Of a DNA stretch of 41,232 nucleotides, positions 25,185 to 33,574 are shown one piece after another. Under the pieces are notes generated by a model that did no database searches, was not told where the DNA came from, and saw only the letters and a program-made list of their open reading frames with translations. Each line of letters opens with the position of its first letter. Within the stretch, counting starts at the first letter, position 1. The translations under genes were made by a program, and so were the position numbers. The stretch comes from an uncultured Methanobrevibacter sp. (lineage in GTDB: Archaea > Methanobacteriota > Methanobacteria > Methanobacteriales > Methanobacteriaceae), in the NCBI GenBank assembly GCA_902774685.1, contig CACYJH010000023.1, positions 1 through 41,232 of the forward strand, written 5' to 3'.

Positions 25185-26627
25185 TTATTTTTTAGCGCCT
25201 TGAAGTGCAATAGGAACATAATCTTTATATTTTTCATTATTCAATAAGTCCCTATGTTCTAAAAGGTATTTGCTTGATAATTTATTAATTTGAGACAGCT
25301 TTAATTGACTATTGATATATCCTTCTTCTTTTACTAACTTAATTAGTCCTTTTCCATATGTCAAGGATGGGTCCACAACTCTTTGTCTCATTGAATCTAT
25401 AAGGGATTGGCTACCAATATCCAATGTTCTGCACATTTCATCCATTTCATCAAGAATCTTCAATCCCCATTCTTCCAAACTGATTTCTTCACCATCCTTA
25501 AGCAGTTTCATATCATAATCATAAGCCGCTTCAGCCACCATTTCCTCATTGTAAATAGCTTCCGCTTGCCAATTTTCATAATCTGACTCATCAGCAATCA
25601 AAGAATAGATGAGGAATAAATGAAGAAACTCCATATCTTTTTTGATTAACCCACATTTATAAAATGGATTAATGTCCAATGTCCTTATTTCTATATACTG
25701 AATTCCATCATTCCTTAAAGATAAAAGCATATCTCTTGGGTCTTTAGGTTTCAATCTGATTTGGGTATACAATTCCTTAGCTTGTGAAAGCTTGCCGTCA
25801 TCAATGAAAGACTGAACATCACTTGTAAATGCATCTACGGAACTGTAATTCGGATATAGGCGCTCTAAATTTTTATAGCCGCATGAAGCATTTCTGAATG
25901 AAGGTCCCCTTTCACTGTAGACTCCTCCATAATCATCATTGCATTCCATCAAATCAGTACATTCTGGAGTGAAAGTATTGTGAGCTGCAACAGAACAGCC
26001 TGTGAGATAGATTATAAGCCAAACATGACGAATGTAATTCCTTGATATCTTTAAATAGACCATATTTTTGAATTCCTGATAGGAAATCCTTGAATTCTTA
26101 TCCTTTTCTACTTCACTAAGATCTATATTCTCATACAATTTTTCTATCAGCTCATCATTGAATGAAAAATTAAAATGAATTCCAGATATCAATTGCTTTC
26201 TAAGCCCATATTTTTTAGCCAATCCTTTTCTATATTCCATTGACTCTTCAGCCAATTCCTTTCCCTTATATTTTGCAATTGGAATCTTGCTTGAATCTGG
26301 AAGTATGCAAGGCAATGACTGGAACCATAAATACTCATCATCATCTAAAGAACTGTTAACAATATCAGACATGAATGAAAAGAAGGAAAATGCTTCATCA
26401 ATTGTATCAAATGCTGGAGTGATGATTTCTATTTGGCTTTCTGAGAAATCTGTTGTAATGTAGGGATTTGATAATTTGTTTCCAAATACTTCAGGGTGTG
26501 GACTAAGTGACAACTCTCCATTTCCACGGACCCTTAATCCTTCCCATTCTATTCCGAAGGATCCCTTTTTTAAATCCTCTGCACATGCATTCTTATGCAA
26601 TTGAGATAAATTGAATATTCTATCCAT
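25185..26627 (-). CDS. gshA: Glutamate-cysteine ligase (GshA-type, GCL domain of the GshF/GshAB kind)
   Basis: The enzyme joins L-glutamate and L-cysteine through the gamma-carboxyl, using ATP. Family marks are GSFGIEWEGLRV (residues 22-33, metal and ATP site), PYITTDFSESQIEIITP (55-71), QLISGIHFNFSF (145-156), and the late stretch YIEIRTLDINPF. The 480 residues correspond to only the ligase half of bifunctional GshF, and the ATP-grasp glutathione synthetase half is absent, so the likely product is gamma-glutamylcysteine. Most methanogens lack this enzyme; a transfer from Firmicutes-like gut bacteria is a reasonable inference. It lies 68 bases after the amidotransferase gene, with an AAAGGATGAT site and a possible own TATA box (TTTATAATAT). 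Confidence 0.88.
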   Translation of the reverse strand: MDRIFNLSQLHKNACAEDLKKGSFGIEWEGLRVRGNGELSLSPHPEVFGNKLSNPYITTDFSESQIEIITPAFDTIDEAFSFFSFMSDIVNSSLDDDEYLWFQSLPCILPDSSKIPIAKYKGKELAEESMEYRKGLAKKYGLRKQLISGIHFNFSFNDELIEKLYENIDLSEVEKDKNSRISYQEFKNMVYLKISRNYIRHVWLIIYLTGCSVAAHNTFTPECTDLMECNDDYGGVYSERGPSFRNASCGYKNLERLYPNYSSVDAFTSDVQSFIDDGKLSQAKELYTQIRLKPKDPRDMLLSLRNDGIQYIEIRTLDINPFYKCGLIKKDMEFLHLFLIYSLIADESDYENWQAEAIYNEEMVAEAAYDYDMKLLKDGEEISLEEWGLKILDEMDEMCRTLDIGSQSLIDSMRQRVVDPSLTYGKGLIKLVKEEGYINSQLKLSQINKLSSKYLLEHRDLLNNEKYKDYVPIALQGAKK

Positions 26628-26695
26628 TTAATCATCCTTTAAATAACCACAAATCCCTCAAACAAACATATTATAAACCATAGCCTATGAGACAA

Positions 26696-27496
26696 TTACC
26701 AAACATATTCCTCATCATCAGTGTTTAAGGAATTGGCAAAATTCTCAATGAATCTGAGCTGCTCTTCTGTTTCAATATATTCAAAAGAATGAGGTTTTGC
26801 TTCAAATAATAACTCCCCATTTAAAAAGGAGAATAAAGTATTTAATGGAACATCTTTCCAATCTTTGTCATCTAAAGCCTGAGTAGAAATAAAAATACCG
26901 TTTTCGGTTTTCAGATAGCACAGCGAATTTCTATAATTTACATGAACATACATCTGTTCCCCATCATAGATGATTAAATTCAATTTATTGGCATATGCCA
27001 TAAATTCTATCAAATCAGCAACTATGTCGAATCTCTCTTTTAAAGTTAAAGGTTCCCCCTTAAATGATTCAAAATTATTTATGAGATCCACAATAGCTAG
27101 AAGAATTCTTTCAGAATCTGTTTCCCCTTCTTCCATTGTGCTATATTTACATAAGTCCAGACAGTCAAAAACAGTCCCATTATGGATAAGAGTCCATCTC
27201 CTACCGGCATTATCTTTTTTAACAAAAGGATGGCAATTGTAAAAATCTTTATCACCAATAGTGCCTAAACGAATGTGTGCTAAAGCATTTTTAGAAACGA
27301 TTGGATTCAATAGAATATTTCCAAGCATGATGCTGCTTCGAGCCTTTACAGGTTCTTTGAATACACTGTATTTATCTGGATCTAAAATAGCTAATCCCCA
27401 ACCATGTGGATGTTCATCACAATGACTATAAAATTCTCTCAGATAATCATTAAGCTCTTCTTCTTTTGATGAACTAAATCCAAAAATTTCACACAT
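26696..27496 (-). CDS. Class II glutamine amidotransferase-like hydrolase (EgtC/YafJ-like)
   Basis: The start at 27496 follows AAAGGAGGT and gives MCEIFGFSS; Cys2 becomes the N-terminal nucleophile after Met removal, which fixes this start (an upstream frame extension of 42 codons is spurious). Other Ntn-amidotransferase motifs are HPHGWGLAI, ALAHIRLGTIG, NCHPFV, LIHNGTVFD and TDSERILLAI. At 266 residues there is no synthase or ammonia-acceptor domain, as in EgtC, which removes gamma-glutamate from an ergothioneine intermediate, and in YafJ. The gene is directly upstream of gshA, so a gamma-glutamyl substrate is likely by context. A perfect palindrome lies 49 bases upstream. Confidence 0.85.
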   Translation of the reverse strand: MCEIFGFSSSKEEELNDYLREFYSHCDEHPHGWGLAILDPDKYSVFKEPVKARSSIMLGNILLNPIVSKNALAHIRLGTIGDKDFYNCHPFVKKDNAGRRWTLIHNGTVFDCLDLCKYSTMEEGETDSERILLAIVDLINNFESFKGEPLTLKERFDIVADLIEFMAYANKLNLIIYDGEQMYVHVNYRNSLCYLKTENGIFISTQALDDKDWKDVPLNTLFSFLNGELLFEAKPHSFEYIETEEQLRFIENFANSLNTDDEEYVW

Positions 27497-27544
27497 TTCT
27501 TTACCTCCTTTCATTTTTTGAAAAAATAACACCAGAAATAATGT

Positions 27545-27560
27545 TATAACAATTGTTATA
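27545..27560 (-). promoter_or_regulatory. Perfect 16-bp palindrome, candidate operator of the amidotransferase-gshA pair
   Basis: TATAACAATTGTTATA is a perfect palindrome. On the minus strand it sits just downstream of an A/T-rich TATA-like stretch (TTTAAATAATATAAAAAA) and 49 bases before the ATG, where a dimeric repressor would block initiation. A weaker ATAAC/GTTAT pair lies next to it. The regulator is not identifiable here. Confidence 0.5.
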
Positions 27561-28202
27561 TTTTTTATATTATTTAAATGTTTTAGTAGTAAACCAATGA
27601 AACAATAAGATATCGATAACAATAAAAATAAATAAAAAATATATTAAAACTATATTTTATAAAAACTATCTTATAAATATATCATTGAATAATCGAAGTT
27701 TTTAAAAAAACATTTTCAAATATCTCAAAATATATTGAGAAATTAATTGAAAATTATAAAATAAAAACTAAAATATTGATAATATTTAAATACTATAAAA
27801 ATCATAACTAACAATAACCTTTATGGGCGGGTTTTAAACTTATTTAAAACTTTTATGATATTATTTTAATTTAAATGGATTGATTCCAGTATAATCAAAT
27901 TTTATAACTATTTTTGTATCTATTTTTGATATAAGGCCACTTCAGATATCTAAAGTGACATTAGCCCATAGCCTGTGAATTTAATATTATATTTTTTATT
28001 CTATCTGATGATTATTTATCTGATATTGACTTCAGATCATAGCATTGGATTTAACTAAAACTTATATCATAGTCAAATTTCTATCCTATTTTATACTATA
28101 ATTATAGTTTAGCCTTGGCTATGTTTTATTAACAAACAAAAAAACAAAAAATTAATTATTCTAAAAAATAATTACGTCAAAAAACAATGGAGAAATGATA
28201 TA
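27561..28202. other. Large intergenic region between divergent amidotransferase and eS1 genes
   Basis: No gene is visible in about 640 bases. Structures seen: TCTCAA/TTGAGA hairpin near 27722-27741; a GTTTTAAA-CTTA-TTTAAAAC hairpin after a short GGGCGGG stretch near 27825-27850; a TATA-like TTTTATAAC at about 27900 followed by the structured segment 27930-28010 (separate entry); a likely eS1 promoter, TTTTATACTATAA, at about 28089-28101. Confidence 0.5.
27930..28010 (+). ncRNA. Candidate small structured RNA
   Basis: GGC-CACTTcAGATATCTaAAGTG...GCC folds into a hairpin that is nearly a perfect palindrome. It lies about 25 bases after a TATA-like box and is followed by a T-rich tract (ATATTTTTTATTC). 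It is richer in G and C than the flanks. No known RNA family is recognised, and it could equally be a protein-binding palindrome. Confidence 0.25.
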
Positions 28203-28784
28203 ATGGCAAAGAAACAAAGACGTAGAGTACGTGACACTTGGAAAGAAAAATCTTGGTACACTATTAAAACTCCTGTAGCATTCGGAGACAAAGAAATTGG
28301 TACCACCCCTGCAAGAGACCCAGAACTTGTATACGGAAGAACTGTAGAAGTAACCATGAGAGAATTAACCGGTGACTTCTCCAAACAATACATCAAATTA
28401 CAATTTGAAGTAGACAATGTTGCTGGAGATATTGCAAACACTAAATTCACTGGTCACAAAACCACTACTGATTACGTAAGAAGTATGATCAGAAGAGGAA
28501 CCAGTAGAATCGACGCACCTGTTATTGTAACTACCCAAGATGACCGTAAATTAAAACTCCATGTATTAGCTGTTACTACCAGAAGAGCAAAATCTTCCCA
28601 ACAAAAATTCATGAGAGAAACCATCAACGAATTAGTTACTAAAGTAGCAAGTGAAAAAACCTTTGATGAACTTGTAGAAAACTCTGTAAACGGTAGATTA
28701 GCTTCTGAAATTTACCACAAAGCTAAAAAAATCTATCCTCTTAAAAGAGTGGAAATCATCAAAAGTAAAGTATTAGACAAATAA
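28203..28784 (+). CDS. rps3ae: Ribosomal protein eS1 (S3Ae)
   Basis: This archaeal/eukaryotic small-subunit protein sits near the mRNA exit site. The start MAKKQRRRVRDTWKEKSWYTIKTP and the internal VYGRTVEVTMRELTGDFSKQYIKLQF, GHKTTTDYVRSMIRRGTSRIDAP and the terminal IYHKAKKIYPLKRVEIIKSKV all match the family. At 193 residues it is normal. Codon use is strongly biased as in highly expressed genes. It is monocistronic; T-rich sequence follows the stop. Confidence 0.97.
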   Translation: MAKKQRRRVRDTWKEKSWYTIKTPVAFGDKEIGTTPARDPELVYGRTVEVTMRELTGDFSKQYIKLQFEVDNVAGDIANTKFTGHKTTTDYVRSMIRRGTSRIDAPVIVTTQDDRKLKLHVLAVTTRRAKSSQQKFMRETINELVTKVASEKTFDELVENSVNGRLASEIYHKAKKIYPLKRVEIIKSKVLDK

Positions 28785-29119
28785 ATCTAATATTTTATTT
28801 TTTTCTTTTTTTAAAACTTTTTTTAAATTTTCTTACTATCTATTTTTTTATAATTTTTAACTTTTTTAATAATTTAACTATTTTAACTATCCTAACTATT
28901 GACTATCTCTTTAATTATATGCTATTTTTTGTATTCCAACTATTTTATCAAGCTTTAATCTGATAAAATAAGATAAATATTTAAATACATAACTATAAAT
29001 ACTAAATAGAGAGACTATATTACAAATGATATTTATCATAAGATATAATTGATTAAATATTGTTTGAAAAAATAATTTAAAATTTAAAAAAATAACTATA
29101 CTTTACTAGAAGTGGTCCT
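28785..29119 (+). other. 335-base gap with T-rich terminator after eS1
   Basis: Directly after the stop codon come TTTTATTTTTTTCTTTTTTT runs that should end the eS1 transcript. The remainder is AT-rich with a TATA-like AAATATTTAAATACATAAC near 28976-28994 that may start the DUF92 gene. No gene is seen. Confidence 0.5.
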
Positions 29120-29724
29120 ATGCATGAAGCTTTAATGGTAAATTGGGGATATGTTTTACTCCTGCAGGAGTTAGCTGGTTTATTTTAATTGTCTTATTCT
29201 TTGTAATGAGCATATTGGCTACACGCTTTTCAAAGCCATATAAAAAGGAGATCGGACAATATGAAAAAACCAGAACTGCAAAGAATGTTATCTCAAACGG
29301 ATTGGTTGCCTTTCTAATGGCAGCATTTGGAAGTTATTACCTTCCTTTGGCAGGAGGATTTATAGGTGCAGTAGCTACAGCTACAGCAGATACATTAGCT
29401 AGTGAAATAGGTGTTCTTCAAGAACCACGCTTAATAACTACATTTAAAAAGGTTCCTGCAGGAACTGATGGTGCAATATCAATATTAGGAACTTCCGCAG
29501 CAATCGTAGGTGCAGGAGTGATTGGAATAGCTTCATTCTTATTGGGAGTTATACCAGATCCTTTAATAGCCATTAAGATATCTGTCATTTCAGGAACTTT
29601 AGGTTGCTTCATTGACAGTATTCTTGGGGCAATCCTTGAGAGAAGAAACTACATTAACAATGAACATGTAAACTTGCTTGCAACCATCTGTGGTGCAATC
29701 ATAGGTATTGTTTCTGTAATGTAA
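29120..29724 (+). CDS. DUF92 family membrane protein, 5' part broken by a frameshift
   Basis: From FTPAGVSWFILIVLFFVMSILATRFSKPYKK onward this is a typical DUF92 (TIGR00297) membrane protein, with SNGLVAFLMAAFG, ATATADTLASEIG and KKVPAGTDGAISILGT. The natural N-terminus MHEALMVNWGYVLLL starts at ATG 29120 (or 29135) but is in another frame and stops after 22 codons. The intact frame alone can only begin at TTG 29143 with the unnatural MGICF. Family members carry an extra membrane helix between these parts (around 30-35 residues), so roughly 100 bases seem deleted, with a frame change. The function of the family is not established; VTE6-type phytyl phosphate kinases are distant relatives. Confidence 0.75.
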
Positions 29725-30238
29725 TTCAAAGATCTCTTAAAAAATTTACTCTTTTTTTACTCTTTTTATTTACTCTTTATATTTACTCTTTTTATTTATT
29801 CATTTTATCTTTTTATAAATTTCAATTGAACTTTTTTATCTCTTCTTAGACCGTATTTTTGATTTTACATAAAGATTAGACATATTTCAGTTGATTTAAC
29901 TTAAATTATTTTTTATAATTTTATAAATTTTACTTGAGATTTTTTTAATTTTTTACACTTTTAAAGTTTTATTTTAATTAATCTTGAATATTTTATAAAC
30001 TATAATGTAAAACCAACTTAGTAAAATTCAATTGAAAAAATCCTTAAAAAAATCAAATAAATAAAAACAAATTTTATAAGCATATAAATTCATATATTCT
30101 ATTAATAGAAATATGTTATATTTATTTAAAATATATTTTAAAAAAAAATCAAAAAATAAAATAGCATATGAAAATATTAAAATATTGAAAATATTAAAGA
30201 ATCATTAATTAATTAAGATTTATTGTAATGGTGATAAA
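29725..30238 (+). other. 514-base gap with repetitive T-rich terminator and apgM promoter region
   Basis: At 29745-29815 the unit TTACTCTTTTTAT recurs several times, an effective multi-T terminator. Further on, TTCTATTAATAGAA (30097-30110) is a perfect 14-base palindrome flanked by CATAT/ATATG, lying between TATA-like sequences upstream of apgM. No gene is visible on either strand. Confidence 0.5.
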
Positions 30239-31477
30239 ATGAAAGGAATGATATTGGTTATGGATGGGATGGCAGGCCGTCCCTTAAAAGAACTTAACAA
30301 TCAAACTACACTACAGGCAGCTAAAACTCCAAATATGGATAAGATGGCAGAAAGAGGAATTACCGGATTGATGGACTCCATTGCTCCTGGAATCATCCCA
30401 GGAAGTGACACAGCACACTTATCCATTTTAGGTTACAATCCTTATGAGGTATACACTGGAAGAGGACCATTTGAAGCTGTTGGTGTCGGTGTGGATGTTA
30501 TTCCTGGAGATATAGCATTCAGATGCAACTTCTCAACATCAGATGAAAATGGAATCATTACAGACAGACGTGCTGGAAGAATCAGAGATGGAACCGATGA
30601 ACTTGTAGCAACCTTAAACACCATGAAGCTTGAAGGCTATGAAGACATCCAAATCATATTCAAGGAATCAACCGGACACAGAGCGGTTTTAGTGCTTAGA
30701 GGAGAAGGATTATCCGGAAAAGTTAGTGACGCAGACCCTAAAGTGGAAGGAAACAAACCTAAAGTTGTCAAAGGACTTGACGGAAGCCCTGAAGCAGAAA
30801 AGACTGCAGACATTCTAAACAAATTGGTTGCTAAAACCTATGAAATGACCAAAGACCATCCAGTAAATCTTAAAAGAATAGAAAACGGTGAACCACCAGC
30901 TAATATTGTCATTCCTCGTGGTGCAGGTGAAGTGCCTGAAGTGGAAAAGATCAACGACAAGTACGAAGTCAATTCCGCTTGCATTGCAGAAACCGGACTT
31001 ATTATGGGTATCGGCCGTTTTGCAGGAATGGACATCATAGAGATGGAAGGTGTAACCGGTGGAACTGACACAAACCTTGAAAACATCAGGGACACAATCA
31101 TAGATCAAGTGAACAATAGTGAACATGACTTCTTCCTAATCAATATTGACGGTGCAGATGAGGCAGGCCACGATGGAAATGCAAAAGAAAAAGTTGAATT
31201 CATTGAAAAGGTGGATGAAGTTGTAATGAGCGAACTTCTTAAATTGGAAGACTGCTACATCTTTTTAACTGCAGATCATGCAACCCCTATTTCCGTTAAA
31301 AACCACTCAGGAGACCCTGTCCCTATATTGATTAATGGTCCTGAAGTCAGAGTGGATGATGTCTGCGAATACAACGAATATGCTGTAGCAAAAGGTGCTA
31401 TGTGCAGAATCAGAGGAGCAGACGTAATGAACATACTTACCGATTTAATGGGATATGCACATAAATTCGGAGCTTAA
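30239..31477 (+). CDS. apgM: 2,3-bisphosphoglycerate-independent phosphoglycerate mutase, archaeal type
   Basis: The enzyme interconverts 3- and 2-phosphoglycerate. It belongs to the alkaline phosphatase superfamily: the metal-binding start is [11 protein letters not shown], followed by [14 protein letters not shown], the nucleophile Ser region [15 protein letters not shown] and [12 protein letters not shown]. The C-terminal metal sites are [11 protein letters not shown] and [20 protein letters not shown]. The length of 412 residues fits archaeal ApgM. A GGTGAT site precedes the ATG. glmM follows after 40 bases, so the two may be co-transcribed. Confidence 0.97.
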   Translation: MKGMILVMDGMAGRPLKELNNQTTLQAAKTPNMDKMAERGITGLMDSIAPGIIPGSDTAHLSILGYNPYEVYTGRGPFEAVGVGVDVIPGDIAFRCNFSTSDENGIITDRRAGRIRDGTDELVATLNTMKLEGYEDIQIIFKESTGHRAVLVLRGEGLSGKVSDADPKVEGNKPKVVKGLDGSPEAEKTADILNKLVAKTYEMTKDHPVNLKRIENGEPPANIVIPRGAGEVPEVEKINDKYEVNSACIAETGLIMGIGRFAGMDIIEMEGVTGGTDTNLENIRDTIIDQVNNSEHDFFLINIDGADEAGHDGNAKEKVEFIEKVDEVVMSELLKLEDCYIFLTADHATPISVKNHSGDPVPILINGPEVRVDDVCEYNEYAVAKGAMCRIRGADVMNILTDLMGYAHKFGA

Positions 31478-31517
31478 ATCGTTAAAAAATACAAATCATA
31501 ATTATAGGAGTTAAACT

Positions 31518-32864
31518 ATGGCAAACAAGAAACTCTTTGGAACTTCTGGAATCAGAGGAAAAGTCGGTTCAGAGATCAATTCCGAATTGGCATTGAAAAT
31601 AGGTAAATCTTTGGCCAAATACTTGAACAATACTGGAAAAGTGGTTATTGGATTTGATACCAGAACTACAAATAGAATGCTTGAACAGGCAATTACCGCA
31701 GGGCTTAACGAACATGGTGTAGATGTAATTAAGATTGGTATGGTTCCAACACCTCTTGTAGGATATGCAACCTTAAAACTTAATGCTGATGCTGGAATAA
31801 TGCTTACCGCATCCCACAACCCTTCAGAATACAATGGAATCAAGCTTTGGAATAAAAATGGTATGGCTTATACACCAGAACAGGAAGAGAAAATCGAAGA
31901 AATCTACTATAATGAGGACTTCGGTTTTGTGGAATGGGACAAGATAGGAATCATTAGCCACAATGATGAAATCAAAAAGCAATATATCGATGACCTATTG
32001 GATATTGTTGACATCAAGCCTGGTCTTAAAGTGGTTATCGACTGTGCATGCGGTGCAGGATCTGAACTTTCCCCGATATTATTCAGAAAAGCTGGCTGTG
32101 AAGTCATTACATTAAATTCACAAGTTGACGGATTTTTCCCTGGAAGAAATCCGGAACCTAATATAGCAAACCTTTCAAGCCTTATGGCAACAGTTGTAGC
32201 AACCGGTTCAGACCTTGGAATTGCTCACGATGGTGATGCAGACAGAATGATAACTGTTGACGAAAACGGTAAGGTTTCAGATTTTGACAAGCTTCTTGCT
32301 CTTGTATCCAAGAAATTTGGTGGAACAGTTGTAACTACCGTCGATGCAGGATTATGCATGGATGAGGCAATGGCCGAAGTAGGCGGAAAAGTTCTCAGAA
32401 CCAAAGTTGGAGACGTCAATGTCGCAGAAGTGATGATTGAGGAAAATGCAAGCTTTGGTGGAGAACCATCAGGAACATGGTTACATCAGGACTTCTGCAT
32501 GTGTCCAGATGGAATATTGTCAGGTCTTAGAATGGCTGAAATCGTTTCCAAAGAAGGAAAATTATCAGAACTTTTAGCACAGTTTAAAGACTATCCTCAC
32601 TTAAGAGAAAAGGTGATCTGTTCCAAGGAAGAAAAGATAGCTGTTATGGAAAATATGGAAAACCTTTTATCCGATGCATTTGATGACATTTCTGAAATCA
32701 ATACAATCGATGGTGTCAGATTGACCTTCAATGATGGAAGTTGGGTTTTAGTCAGACCTTCAGGTACTGAAGATTATGTAAGAATAACTTTAGAAGCTAA
32801 AACACAAGAAAAAGCAGAAGCAATCAGAGATACCTGTACTAAAATTATCAAAGAGAATATTTAA
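31518..32864 (+). CDS. glmM: Phosphoglucosamine mutase
   Basis: GlmM turns glucosamine-6-phosphate into glucosamine-1-phosphate. The alpha-D-phosphohexomutase layout is complete: start KKLFGTSGIRGKVG, catalytic serine loop GIMLTASHNPSEYNGIKLW (about residue 95), metal loop IAHDGDADRMI, sugar-binding loop GGEPSGTW and the phosphate-binding C-terminus VRPSGTEDYVRIT. The length of 448 residues is normal. It lies upstream of the GlmU-like gene, giving the UDP-GlcNAc pathway in one place. A second GlmM-type gene is cut by the right window edge; paralogues in this family may differ in sugar preference (mannose/glucose versus glucosamine). Confidence 0.93.
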   Translation: MANKKLFGTSGIRGKVGSEINSELALKIGKSLAKYLNNTGKVVIGFDTRTTNRMLEQAITAGLNEHGVDVIKIGMVPTPLVGYATLKLNADAGIMLTASHNPSEYNGIKLWNKNGMAYTPEQEEKIEEIYYNEDFGFVEWDKIGIISHNDEIKKQYIDDLLDIVDIKPGLKVVIDCACGAGSELSPILFRKAGCEVITLNSQVDGFFPGRNPEPNIANLSSLMATVVATGSDLGIAHDGDADRMITVDENGKVSDFDKLLALVSKKFGGTVVTTVDAGLCMDEAMAEVGGKVLRTKVGDVNVAEVMIEENASFGGEPSGTWLHQDFCMCPDGILSGLRMAEIVSKEGKLSELLAQFKDYPHLREKVICSKEEKIAVMENMENLLSDAFDDISEINTIDGVRLTFNDGSWVLVRPSGTEDYVRITLEAKTQEKAEAIRDTCTKIIKENI

Positions 32865-33059
32865 TTATTCTCTACAATTTCTTTTTTTATAAAATGATTA
32901 TTAGTTTTAATAATTACGAATTAAATTTTTTAAAGTAAAATAAGTCTTTTGAAAAATTGGAAGAAGAACAATAGTAAAAAAGAGATAAAAAGAGATAAAA
33001 ATAGTAAAAATAATAGATAAAAAATTAAAAAAATAAAAAATAAAAGAATTCTGGAAAAC

Positions 33060-33221
33060 TTATTCGTCTTCGGTAATGATTCCTTCAATACCTGCAGCAC
33101 ATTGAGGGCATACCCAGTCCTCTGGGAAGTCTTCGATAGGTCCTGCTGGTACTTTGTAAGTTTCATCTCCGGTTTCAGAATCCCATGTGTATTCACAGTG
33201 CATACATACATATTTTACCAT
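33060..33221 (-). CDS. Rubredoxin
   Basis: The 53-residue protein begins MVKYVCMHCEYTWDSETGDE and contains PEDWVCPQCAAG, so both Cys-x2-Cys knuckles of the single Fe(Cys)4 site are present. Rubredoxin is a one-electron carrier, in methanogens mostly for superoxide reductase, rubrerythrin and FprA-type O2 reduction. The ATG at 33219-33221 follows GGTGAT; the stop TAA is at 33060-33062. A TATA box (TTTATATAA) lies about 75 bases upstream. It lies antisense between glmM and the glmU-like gene. The neighbours are not functionally related. Confidence 0.95.
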   Translation of the reverse strand: MVKYVCMHCEYTWDSETGDETYKVPAGPIEDFPEDWVCPQCAAGIEGIITEDE

Positions 33222-33574
33222 ATAATCACCTTTTTTTAAATAATTTAATTAAACAAAGTATTAGTTAATTAACTATAATTCTAATATGTACAAACTTATA
33301 TAAAAAACTTTTTTAATTAATTTATTCTAAACCCCTCAAACATATTTTCACATATATTTATATGTTAATTATATAAAAATTAGAATAGATTAAATAATTA
33401 TTTAAATGAATAAAAAGTAATATAAAAATATACTATTCTAATATTTGATTTGAAAAATGTCAAAATGAAAGAAAATCGATATTTTTTTTATCAAATAGGG
33501 GAAATATTTAAAACACTAAAATATTAAAAAAATAATTTTTATGAAAAAATAAAAAGGGAAATTGGAGGAATTAG
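33222..33574. other. 353-base divergent promoter region of rubredoxin and glmU-like genes
   Basis: On the minus strand the rubredoxin TATA box is at 33296-33304. On the plus strand AAATATTTAAAACAC near 33503-33517 may be the glmU-like TATA region. A near-palindromic CATATATTTATATG lies at about 33350-33363. No gene is present. Confidence 0.5.

Noticed and set aside
25185..27496. Complete ergothioneine pathway
   Set aside because: Only EgtA-like and EgtC-like activities are present; no EgtB sulfoxide synthase, EgtD methyltransferase or EgtE lyase is in the window, and EgtB needs oxygen.
28010..28045. TGATGA ... CTGA pattern resembling a box C/D guide RNA
   Set aside because: Only 8 bases separate box C and the first CTGA, no matching C'/D pair follows, and no terminal stem forms.
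32930..33211. 93-codon minus-strand frame over the rubredoxin locus
   Set aside because: It overlaps rubredoxin in another frame and runs into poly-T sequence translated as Phe/Leu/Ile; the 53-residue rubredoxin frame is clearly the gene.
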